A stretch of DNA of 11,304 nucleotides, taken from assembly GCA_945947925.1 (NCBI GenBank), contig CAMEZU010000039.1, forward strand, positions 1-11,304, in the 5' to 3' direction. The notes under the pieces were generated by a model. It saw only the letters and a program-made list of their open reading frames with translations, searched no databases and had not been told where the DNA came from. Positions within the stretch are counted from its first letter, which is position 1. The number at the start of each line of letters is the position of its first letter. The position numbers and the translations under genes are program-made. The DNA is from an uncultured Verrucomicrobiota bacterium (GTDB lineage: Bacteria > Verrucomicrobiota > Kiritimatiellia > RFP12 > UBA1067). This document shows positions 1 to 6,491 of the stretch, one piece after another.

Positions 1-719
1 GCGACGGACGGCTCCTTGCCGTTCACCGTCTGCACGTTGCCGAGGCAGAAGAAGCGGTCGCGGTCGCGCGGGTCGCGGATCGGACCCTCGACGATGTCGC
101 CCGTGCGGAGCGCATGGCGCCGGATCTGCTGCTGCGTGACGAAGACGTCTTCGGGGCAGGCGAGGAAGTTGTTCTTCGCCGAACGCAGGAAGCCGTGTCC
201 CTCGCGGACGATCTCCAGGCAGCCACTCGCCAGGACCGCGCCGCCCTTCGCGAGATACGCGCGGATCGCGGCGAAGATCAGCTCGTGCTTCCGGTAGGTG
301 CCGAGTTCCTCGGGGTCGGCGCCGGGCATCATCCGCTCGACGATGACAGGCGCAGGCCAGGTCTGGATGTCCGCGAGGCGATACTCCGGCAGGCTCGGAT
401 CGCGGTTCGGATTGGCCGGCGCCTCGGGCTGCTGCGACCGCTGCTCGGTCGGCAGCGGCGCATTGAGGAGCGGATTCACCGACTCGGCGCCGTTCGCACC
501 GCGGATCGGCGAGTTGTTGACCTTCTGCGGACGGTGGTTCTGGTGGTTGTTGAACTTCTGGAAATTGCGCTTGTTGCCGCCGTTGCCGCCCTTCTGCTGG
601 CCGGACGGGGTGCCGTTGCCGGCGGGCGCGGCGTTGCCGTTGCCGGAAGCGGTCGGATTGCCGCCGGCGGGACGGGCGGGCTTCATGCTCTGTGCGAAAA
701 CGTCAAATTCTTCTGCCAT
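1..719 (-). CDS. rho: Transcription termination factor Rho, N-terminal part (3' end beyond the window)
   Basis: Rho is the hexameric RNA helicase that binds C-rich nascent RNA and dislodges RNA polymerase. Only 239 codons are visible; the reading frame is open to the left edge, so the ATPase domain is missing only because the window ends. Residues 1-12 start the protein. Residues about 13-110 are a low-complexity, probably disordered stretch rich in Asn, Gly, Gln and Pro. Residues about 112-157 match the Rho N-terminal helical domain (RKHELIFAAIRAYLAKGG). Residues about 166-239 match the cold-shock-like RNA-binding domain, with GHGFLRS (174-180), EDVFV (190-194), QQQIRRHALRTGDIVEG (196-212) and VNGKEP. 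Against E. coli Rho, the primary-site residue Phe62 is His175 here and Tyr80 is Phe193, while Phe64 and Arg66 are kept. The ATG at 719 gives the full N-domain, but no Shine-Dalgarno sequence precedes it. It follows coaE by 57 bases and is probably co-transcribed. Confidence 0.93.
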   Translation of the reverse strand, partial: MAEEFDVFAQSMKPARPAGGNPTASGNGNAAPAGNGTPSGQQKGGNGGNKRNFQKFNNHQNHRPQKVNNSPIRGANGAESVNPLLNAPLPTEQRSQQPEAPANPNRDPSLPEYRLADIQTWPAPVIVERMMPGADPEELGTYRKHELIFAAIRAYLAKGGAVLASGCLEIVREGHGFLRSAKNNFLACPEDVFVTQQQIRRHALRTGDIVEGPIRDPRDRDRFFCLGNVQTVNGKEPSV

Positions 720-720
720 G

Positions 721-769
721 ATGTTGCGAGTTGTGGATTGAGAGTTGAGTGTTGCGGATTGGGAGTTGC
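721..769 (-). repeat. Heptamer repeat array filling the rho leader; possible Rho-binding site
   Basis: Seven back-to-back 7-base units occupy nearly all of the 57-base gap between the coaE stop (777) and the rho start (719). On the plus strand the units follow GAGTTGN or GGATTGN. On the transcribed strand they read NCAACNC or NCAATCC, giving 21 C, 17 A, 8 T and only 3 G in 49 bases. RNA that is C-rich, G-poor, unstructured and has frequent pyrimidine-C steps is what Rho binds at rut sites. That it acts as a rut site for control of rho is an inference. Confidence 0.7.
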
Positions 770-776
770 GACTGTC

Positions 777-1319
777 CTAGGCTCCGATTCGGGCCTTGAG
801 CCAGGTGACGAAGCGCTCGGCCTCGCGGCGCAAGTCCTCGGCGGATCCGTCGTTCCTGATCACGTAGTGGGATTTCGCTGCCTTCTCCTCGACCGGCATT
901 TGCGCTGCCAGACGGGCCTCGGCCTCCTCGCGCGTGTAGCCGCGCGTCGTCGTCATTCTCGATATCTGGTTGTCTCGAGATGAGGCGATGCAACAGATTA
1001 TATCATATTCTGCGTCCCAGTGCACCTCGAAGAGGAGCGGAATGACGGCCAGGCGGAGTGATGAACGATGCGTGCTGAGTGATGAGCTGAGGAATCGGGC
1101 GATTCGCTCCCTCACCAGCGGATGGAGCCGCGCCTCCAGGACCTTCCGCTTCACGGGGTCGGCGAAGACCTCCGCGGCGATGCGCCGGCGTTCGGCGGGG
1201 TCGGGAATCAGCTCGTGAACGACGTCATCGGCATCGATCGTCTCGACGCCGAGTTCGTTGAGGTAACGAGAAAGGAGGGATTTGCCACAGGCAATCCCTC
1301 CCGTCAGACAGACTTTCAT
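777..1319 (-). CDS. coaE: Dephospho-CoA kinase
   Basis: CoaE catalyses the last step of coenzyme A synthesis, ATP-dependent phosphorylation of the ribose 3'-hydroxyl of dephospho-CoA, in the cytoplasm. The 180-residue protein has the P-loop GGIACGKS (7-14), the acidic motif IDADDVVHEL (28-37), HPLVRERI (66-73), PLLFE (94-98), the lid-like segment RMTTTRGYTREEAEARLAAQ (121-140), and a C-terminal VIRNDG (153-158). It is slightly shorter than the usual length of about 200. The ATG at 1319 is chosen because it gives the canonical MKVxLTGG start; an in-frame upstream ATG at 1358 would overlap the secretin gene. The start lies 10 bases after the secretin stop with only a weak GGAC-type ribosome site, suggesting co-transcription or translational coupling. 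Residues about 77-89, a Ser/Leu-rich loop before PLLFE, are encoded by a period-7 repeat and do not resemble the family. Confidence 0.95.
   Translation of the reverse strand: MKVCLTGGIACGKSLLSRYLNELGVETIDADDVVHELIPDPAERRRIAAEVFADPVKRKVLEARLHPLVRERIARFLSSSLSTHRSSLRLAVIPLLFEVHWDAEYDIICCIASSRDNQISRMTTTRGYTREEAEARLAAQMPVEEKAAKSHYVIRNDGSAEDLRREAERFVTWLKARIGA
1055..1091 (-). repeat. Heptamer repeat inside coaE
   Basis: On the plus strand, 7-base units of consensus GAGTGAT run in tandem: two copies are exact (about 1057-1063 and 1078-1084), with two degenerate copies between them and a partial copy after. Seven is not a multiple of three, so successive units are read in different frames, giving the Ser/Leu/Thr/His-rich loop at CoaE residues about 77-89. 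On the transcribed strand the stretch has 16 C and 4 G in 37 bases. Its design resembles the arrays at 721-769 and 10119-10153. Confidence 0.6.
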
Positions 1320-1329
1320 TTCGTCCGTA

Positions 1330-4300
1330 TCAGTTCTCCGCGCTCGGCGCGGCGACAACTTCGTTGCCGACGATGTCCTCGTCGCGCGACCGGAGCTCGC
1401 GACCCTGCGTGTCGACGAGACGCGTCGTCACGAAGATCAGGAGGTTGCGCTTGGTCGTCTGCTCCGCGTGGCTGCGGAAGAGGCGGCCGACGAACGGCAG
1501 GTCGCCGAGGAATGGCACCTTGTCGTCCATCGCCTTGCGCTGCTCGGTGATGAGACCGCCCATGACGATCGTCGCACCGGGATAGACCGAGACCTTCGAC
1601 ACGACCGAGCGGACGTGGAAGAACGGCTGCTCCATCGGGGCGTCGTAGTACGTCATGTTGTCGGAGGACGTGCGCGTCAGGTTGTCCAACGCCGTCGTCG
1701 CAGAAGCAACCGCAGTCTCGGCGAAGCTCGCCTTCAGCGTGTCGCTGAGGCCCGTGCCGAGCGTCGTCAGGATGCCGGTGAGGCCCTCGAAGATGCCGCC
1801 GATGCCCTCGAAGCTCTGCAGCGAGCTGTTGCCCGTGAACGGGATGCGCATGCCGTAGTTCTTCCAGGTCGGCTCGTCGACGACCTGCGTGTTGAGGTCG
1901 AGGTCGATGAGGTTGCCGTCGTCCGTCAGCGTCGGGGTGACGTCAAGGATGACGCCGACTTCACGCATCGTGAACGACTGCGGCTCGACGACCGCGAGAA
2001 TCGCGGACTGGCTGCTGCCCGAGTTGTTGCCGCCGCCCGAGGAGCTCGACTGGAGCTGCACGTCGTAGTCGGTCGGGTAGATGTACTCGGTGACGACCTT
2101 CATGACCGCTTCCTGGCCGGAAGTCGTCAGCACCTTCGGCGCGGAGAGGAGGTCCGTGTCGCTGCGCTGCGAGAGCATGTGCAGGATGACGGAGAGGTCG
2201 GCCGCGCCCAGGAACGCGTTGACGCGCATGAACTGGTCGTTGGTCGAGCGGCCCTCGCCCGAGATGTGGTTCGAAAGCGTCGAGAGATAACGCTGGCCGG
2301 TCGTGTACTCGGATGCGCCGCCGAAGGCGCTGATGCCGATGTTGCGGTGACTGCCGTCGCCGCGGATCCAGGACGCGCCAGAGGAGGACGCGTAACGGTT
2401 GATCGTCGAACCTCCAGCTGCCGCGCCGCCCGTCACGGGCGTCGTCACGCCGCCGACGGTGATAGAGCCGCTCTCGGTGGAGGAGGAAGCCGTCGTGTCG
2501 ACGCGTTCGCCGAACACGCCGTTGCGCAGGCCGAGCGCGCGGCTCACGTGCGAACCGAGGTTCAGCGTGTAGTCGCTGTTGAGGATCCACTCGAAGCCGA
2601 GCGAGTTCAGGTCTTCCTGGCAGACTTCGACGAAGCGCGTCTCAATCTCGATGAGCTTCGGATCGGCGTTCATTTCGGTGAGCGCCTGCTCGAGCTCGGC
2701 GAGGTTTTCGTACGTGTTGCGGACGCGCAGCTTGCCGATCGTCTTGATGTACATGATCGACGAACCCTCGGGCCACTTCACGCCGAGAAGCTCGAAGAAG
2801 CCCTTCCAGTCCTTCTCCTTGCTCTCCTCGCCGTCAGACGACTCCGTCGACGCGCTGAACGGGGTGCCGGAACCGCCCATCGACCTCAGGTCTTCGGTCG
2901 CGACGTCCATGCGGTCGATGAAGGTCGAAAGCACAGGATAGCTGCGCGTGACCATCTCTTCGATGCTCGCGTTCTTGTGCATGACCATAACGATCGGTCC
3001 CTTGACCGTGAACTTGTAATCGACCTGTTCGCAGACCAGCTTGAGCGCATCGTAGAAGGAGATGTCGCTGGCGCTGATCATCGGAATCACCGGCACGCCG
3101 GTCTGCGCGGGGGACGCCGGCTCGGCCGCCTCCTCGCTGAAGCCGCCGTCGTCGCTCTCGGCGACCGGCGCCGCGACCGAATGCAGGGCCTCGGGAGTCT
3201 TCAGGACGAAGTTGAAACCGCGCTGTTCGATCGGGAGCTCCGGACGGTCGAAGTCCTTCGACGCCATACGGAAGAACTCGACGGCCTCGATGATCGTCGT
3301 CGGCGGCTTGAACGAGATGGCGGGAAGCTTCATCTCCTTCATGCGCTTGATGATCGACTGCTCCTGGGCGCGCTCGGGATCGGTCGGATCCAGCGGCGTC
3401 TTCTGCGTGTTCTTGTCAACCTTCGCGACTTCGCGCGCGTTGATCGCGTAAACCGGACGCCACGCCTCGTCGACGTCGGCGATGTAGCCGTCACGCGCGG
3501 CCTTGCGCTCCGTCTGGGCCATCGTCTGGCGCTTGAGTTCAATCTGGTCGCGCAGGAGCAGCGCTTCACGGTTGTACTCCTCGTCGACGAGGACGAGTTC
3601 GCACTCGTCGAGCGCGCGCTTCAGCTGGTTCGTGGCCAGGAACTGGCGGGCGCGCTTCAGGTGCTTGTTCGTACGCTCGCGCACGGTCTTGTACTCGTCG
3701 GTGTTGCGCTCGTGCGTGATTTCGCTGAGGTCGGGCTTGTTGGCGTCGGGATCGCCCGCGGCATTCCACGCCTCGAGCTGACGGCGCGCCTTCGGATGGC
3801 GGTGTTCAATCGCCTTGTTGATGAGCTTGAACGCGCGCTCGCGGCGACCGGTGTTGTACTCCTGGACCGCCGCGGCGAACAGGCCCTTGGCAATGCCCGC
3901 CTCGCAGTCCTTGCGCTTCTTGGCGTTCTTCGGGCTGTCGTTAAGAAGCTTGGAGGCAAGCGCGTAGTGACGCACCATCTCGAGATACTCGGCGTCCTGC
4001 TCGCACTTGACGGCCGCGTCGATCTCGCGCTCGGCCTGAAGTTCGAACGACCGGATCTCCAGCTTGGCCGTCTCCTCCATCGCGCTGATCAGCTCGGCTT
4101 CATCCGCCTCGGAGCTTTCAGCGGCGGGCTTGGCGGCGGCAGGCTTCGCAGCACCGTCAGTCGCGGCATCGTCGGTCGCGGCGTTGTCGGTCGGGGACGT
4201 TTCCGATTCGGCGGTCGTGTCAGCCGATTCGGCGGGCTTTTCGTCAAGCAGATTCTCAAGCTGATCCGACTGGGCGTCAGCATTCTGACTGATGGCGACG

Positions 4301-4347
4301 CATGCCGCTGTCGCGCTGATCGCGACCATGTTCCTGAAGTTCGTCAT
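1330..4347 (-). CDS. Amuc_1098-like type IV pilus secretin (PilQ/GspD superfamily)
   Basis: Predicted outer-membrane channel of the pilus-like system, 1005 residues, acting as a multimer. Numbered from the ATG at 4347: a signal peptide of about 26 residues (ending ADAQ); an acidic Ala/Asp/Glu-rich linker to about 85; a helical TPR-like region about 85-270; an N0/STN-like domain about 340-460 (ISFKPPTTIIEAVEFF, PIEQRGFNF, ISFYDALKL); a second N-domain about 515-575; then the pore domain to about 980. Pore-domain marks are LSAPKVLTTSGQEAV (734-748), EVGVILDVTPTL (796-807), GATIVMGGLITE (924-935), VPFLGDLPFVGRLFR (944-958) and LLIFVTTRLVD (969-979). A hydrophobic, Gly/Thr/Ala-rich insertion at about 842-897 interrupts the pore domain. 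AAGGAG at 4360-4365 lies 12 bases before the ATG and only 3 before an in-frame GTG at 4356, so the ATG is preferred but not certain. A promoter lies just upstream. Homology to Amuc_1098 is recalled from architecture, not searched. Confidence 0.9.
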   Translation of the reverse strand: MTNFRNMVAISATAACVAISQNADAQSDQLENLLDEKPAESADTTAESETSPTDNAATDDAATDGAAKPAAAKPAAESSEADEAELISAMEETAKLEIRSFELQAEREIDAAVKCEQDAEYLEMVRHYALASKLLNDSPKNAKKRKDCEAGIAKGLFAAAVQEYNTGRRERAFKLINKAIEHRHPKARRQLEAWNAAGDPDANKPDLSEITHERNTDEYKTVRERTNKHLKRARQFLATNQLKRALDECELVLVDEEYNREALLLRDQIELKRQTMAQTERKAARDGYIADVDEAWRPVYAINAREVAKVDKNTQKTPLDPTDPERAQEQSIIKRMKEMKLPAISFKPPTTIIEAVEFFRMASKDFDRPELPIEQRGFNFVLKTPEALHSVAAPVAESDDGGFSEEAAEPASPAQTGVPVIPMISASDISFYDALKLVCEQVDYKFTVKGPIVMVMHKNASIEEMVTRSYPVLSTFIDRMDVATEDLRSMGGSGTPFSASTESSDGEESKEKDWKGFFELLGVKWPEGSSIMYIKTIGKLRVRNTYENLAELEQALTEMNADPKLIEIETRFVEVCQEDLNSLGFEWILNSDYTLNLGSHVSRALGLRNGVFGERVDTTASSSTESGSITVGGVTTPVTGGAAAGGSTINRYASSSGASWIRGDGSHRNIGISAFGGASEYTTGQRYLSTLSNHISGEGRSTNDQFMRVNAFLGAADLSVILHMLSQRSDTDLLSAPKVLTTSGQEAVMKVVTEYIYPTDYDVQLQSSSSGGGNNSGSSQSAILAVVEPQSFTMREVGVILDVTPTLTDDGNLIDLDLNTQVVDEPTWKNYGMRIPFTGNSSLQSFEGIGGIFEGLTGILTTLGTGLSDTLKASFAETAVASATTALDNLTRTSSDNMTYYDAPMEQPFFHVRSVVSKVSVYPGATIVMGGLITEQRKAMDDKVPFLGDLPFVGRLFRSHAEQTTKRNLLIFVTTRLVDTQGRELRSRDEDIVGNEVVAAPSAEN

Positions 4348-4359
4348 ATCGAACACTAG

Positions 4360-4365
4360 CTCCTT
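4360..4365 (-). promoter_or_regulatory. Ribosome binding site of the secretin gene
   Basis: AAGGAG on the minus strand. It lies 12 bases from the ATG at 4347 and 3 bases from the GTG at 4356, neither being ideal, so the start cannot be fixed from spacing alone. The ATG is favoured by codon type and by giving a compact signal peptide. Confidence 0.6.
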
Positions 4366-4377
4366 ATTTGTAAAAAT

Positions 4378-4406
4378 ATTATAGCCTATTTTCGGTTGGC
4401 GTTCAA
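4378..4406 (-). promoter_or_regulatory. Internal sigma70-like promoter for the secretin gene
   Basis: On the minus strand, TTGAAC (4401-4406) is followed after exactly 17 bases by a perfect TATAAT (4378-4383). This lies in the 66-base gap between the stop of the Amuc_1099-like gene (4414) and the secretin ATG. Initiation would be near 4370, giving a leader of about 23 bases that contains the AAGGAG. The AT-rich run stands out from the GC-rich surroundings. It would allow the secretin, coaE and rho to be expressed separately from the upstream pilus-like genes. Confidence 0.65.
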
Positions 4407-4413
4407 GTGTCAG

Positions 4414-5547
4414 TTATTTTGTCGCGGAAAAGACGGACGTGGACTTGCCCGTGGCCTCGTCCTTGATCCTGACGACGACCTGCTTCTTGCCCTTCTCGAC
4501 CTTCTGCTCGATGTTCTCGACCACCCAGCTGACGCCGAGCTCCGGAACCGAGATCTTCTCGCCCTTGGCCTTGGTGAACGACTTGTTCAGAGTCGCGCCG
4601 CGCACGAGCGAGACCGTCGCGCTGATGTCCGTCACCGTCTCCTTCTGGCCGAGACGCAGCTTGATCTTCTTGCCGTCGGACACCCGCTTGACCGTCACTT
4701 CGGAAACGTCGTCCTTGCTCTTCATGCCGCCGGCGAGCTTGCGCTCGACGAACTTCTCCTCGTAGCTCTCGAGGACATAGCCCGTCATCACCTTCTTCTT
4801 CGGATCGGCGATGTCGTTGCGGATCTCCTCGCCGATGAAGGCGTACAGCTGGCCGTGGCACATCTCGCGGGCGTACTTCGGATCCTTGAACTCGAACTTG
4901 TTGCCCTTGTTGCCGACCTTGTAGCCGCACTTCGCGAACGAGAGGGAAATCGTCGTGGGCTTGCATTCCTCGCTCACGGTCACGCACTCCGTCTCGAAGT
5001 AGTCGGGATGCGAGAGGGCATCGTTCGGCTTGGTCTTCGCCTCGAACTCCTCGAAGTTCGTGAAGCCGTCGCCGTCGAGATCCTCGTCCGCGTCGTCCTT
5101 GTTCGGATCAAGGCCGTTGGCGAGCTCGTACTCGTCGGTGAGCCCGTCCTCGTCCTTGTCGATGACAACCTTCTGACGCTCGGCGTTCTGCGCGGCGCCG
5201 CAGGCGCATGTCTCGACGCCCAGCGGCAGGGCGCGACCGCAGCCCTTGGAACCGTCCGCGGGACGGCAGAGGGTCCGCGCGTGCGAAATGAGGAAGCAGC
5301 CGTTGGTGCCGATTCCCGCCAGGGCGGACGGCTCGCCGAAGGCCGTGAGGGCCTTCGCGTCGGCCGACAGGTCGACCTCCGCCACGTCCTCGCAGATTCC
5401 CGCGCCGAGCGGCGCCGCCGCCGCCTGGTCGTCGGACACGAGGTAGTTCAGGCCGTACGAGGCGGCCGCGACGAGCAGGCCGCCGAGCGCGACCGCCCAG
5501 TCCCAGTGGGCCTCGAAGAAATTCTTGCCATGATCACGCGCGCCCAT
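4414..5547 (-). CDS. Amuc_1099-like pilus-system protein with calcium-loop (TSP3-type) repeats, PilP position
   Basis: Predicted inner-membrane protein of 377 residues with a short cytoplasmic N-terminus, one membrane segment (about 17-38) and a periplasmic remainder. It has a Cys-rich section (Cys84, 94, 103, 114, 116) shaped like a degenerate zinc ribbon, CGRALP followed by CACG. Two EF-hand-like calcium loops of thrombospondin type 3 style follow: DKDEDGLTDEYE (130-141) and DLDGDGFTNFEE (156-167). The C-terminal half is beta-rich and seems to contain a unit twice (about 257-298 and 341-373). By gene order it sits where PilP does, linking the inner-membrane PilN/PilO-like proteins to the secretin, but clear PilP homology cannot be claimed. 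The ATG at 5547 is chosen over the GTG at 5550 because AAGGAGG (5555-5561) is 7 bases away; it overlaps the preceding stop by one base (TGATG), implying translational coupling. Confidence 0.8.
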   Translation of the reverse strand: MGARDHGKNFFEAHWDWAVALGGLLVAAASYGLNYLVSDDQAAAAPLGAGICEDVAEVDLSADAKALTAFGEPSALAGIGTNGCFLISHARTLCRPADGSKGCGRALPLGVETCACGAAQNAERQKVVIDKDEDGLTDEYELANGLDPNKDDADEDLDGDGFTNFEEFEAKTKPNDALSHPDYFETECVTVSEECKPTTISLSFAKCGYKVGNKGNKFEFKDPKYAREMCHGQLYAFIGEEIRNDIADPKKKVMTGYVLESYEEKFVERKLAGGMKSKDDVSEVTVKRVSDGKKIKLRLGQKETVTDISATVSLVRGATLNKSFTKAKGEKISVPELGVSWVVENIEQKVEKGKKQVVVRIKDEATGKSTSVFSATK

Positions 5548-6491
5548 CACTTCACCTCCTTAACCGCCATCGCCGTCAGCGTGGATACCGTCAGCGTCAC
5601 CTTGAGCGGCTTGATCTCCTGGCCAGGGTCCGTAATGAGACTGACCTGCTTGGCCTCCACCTCGTCTTTCGCCTCGGCACGACGGAGACGGAGGCGGCGG
5701 CGACCGGTCTCGGACGACGTCGCGCCCTCGGCGACGACGCCGAACATGGCGCCGATCGTATCCTCGGACGGCTTCACCTCCATCTTGTCGACGGCGACGA
5801 AACGGTTCATCCTGGCGAGCGCGTTGAGAACGTCGACATACACGGACGGACTCGCGGTGAACTTGATCTCGTACGTCTCGGTCACGATCGGATAGGCATC
5901 CGTCTTCTCCTCGTCGTTGGAGCCGTAGGCGTCGTCGGCCTTCTTCTCGACGGCCGGCGTCACCACCTCGACCCCGTCGACCGACTGCGCGCCCTTATTA
6001 AGCACGACGTCCACGATCTGGACCACGTCGCCCCAGCGGCGCTGGACCAAGTCCTTGTCGGCGTCGGCGAGCTTGTCGCCGTTGATGTAGCCCTCGAACG
6101 CCTTGCCGAAGACTGTCTGGTCCTTGACGAAGTGCGCGTCGCCTTCCTTCTGCACGTCGTAGAAGCGCTTGTAGTCGGCCTGGATGCGGGCGCGCACCTC
6201 GGGCGCCGTCATCTCCTCGACGTACAGGCGGTCGGACATCGCCTTCACCGCGGCATACGCCTTGCGGGCCAGCTCCTGGCTCGACTCGGCGTTCTTCCGG
6301 TGGCCGGCGGCCTGCTCGAGCGAGTAGGCCTTGTTCTGGTTGTAGACGTTCGTCTGCATGGTCAGCTTCTGCTGAGCCACCTCCAGGTCCTCGTTCACGA
6401 AGAAATAGACGAGCGCAAGAAAGACGAGCGAACCGACCAGCGACACGCCGCCGATTACCGCCATCGTCATCTGGTTCTTGTTCATTTGCAT
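5547..6491 (-). CDS. Amuc_1100-like pilus-system protein (PilO-like)
   Basis: Predicted bitopic protein of 314 residues. A short N-terminus is followed by a membrane segment (about 10-32), a periplasmic coiled-coil-like helix (about 33-110), and alpha/beta regions typical of PilO-type ferredoxin-like folds. The last of these has a strand-helix-strand at about 205-240 (YEIKFTASPSVYVDVLNALA, then VAVDKMEVK), a long charged loop (about 241-292, including RRRLRLRR) and a closing strand (294-310). This matches the layout recalled for Amuc_1100 of Akkermansia (317 residues). Its role is probably to pair with the PilN-like half of the upstream fusion and form the inner-membrane alignment complex. 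AAGGAG (6497-6502) lies 5 bases from the ATG at 6491; a second ATG at 6485 would give an ATGA overlap with the pilM stop but has worse spacing. Either way the two genes overlap and are probably translationally coupled. Confidence 0.8.
   Translation of the reverse strand: MQMNKNQMTMAVIGGVSLVGSLVFLALVYFFVNEDLEVAQQKLTMQTNVYNQNKAYSLEQAAGHRKNAESSQELARKAYAAVKAMSDRLYVEEMTAPEVRARIQADYKRFYDVQKEGDAHFVKDQTVFGKAFEGYINGDKLADADKDLVQRRWGDVVQIVDVVLNKGAQSVDGVEVVTPAVEKKADDAYGSNDEEKTDAYPIVTETYEIKFTASPSVYVDVLNALARMNRFVAVDKMEVKPSEDTIGAMFGVVAEGATSSETGRRRLRLRRAEAKDEVEAKQVSLITDPGQEIKPLKVTLTVSTLTAMAVKEVK
5555..5561 (-). promoter_or_regulatory. Ribosome binding site of the Amuc_1099-like gene
   Basis: AAGGAGG on the minus strand lies inside the last codons of the preceding gene, 7 bases from the ATG at 5547 and 4 from the GTG at 5550. 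This decides in favour of the ATG. Ribosomes finishing the upstream gene would mask and then expose it, in line with the one-base stop/start overlap. Confidence 0.7.

Noticed and set aside
1320..1358. An earlier coaE start giving 13 more residues
   Set aside because: It would overlap the secretin end and places an Arg-rich tail before the canonical MKVxLTGG start of the family.
1282..4359. A 1025-codon plus-strand ORF opposite the secretin
   Set aside because: It is exactly antisense to a recognisable secretin. Its Arg/Val/Asp/Leu-heavy composition is what GC-rich codons give on the opposite strand, and no known domain is visible.
4396..5895. A 499-codon plus-strand ORF, and similar long ones at 6935-8146, 8450-9247 and 9283-10122
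   Set aside because: All lie opposite well-supported minus-strand genes, have Arg/Leu/Val-rich shadow composition and show no recognisable motif.
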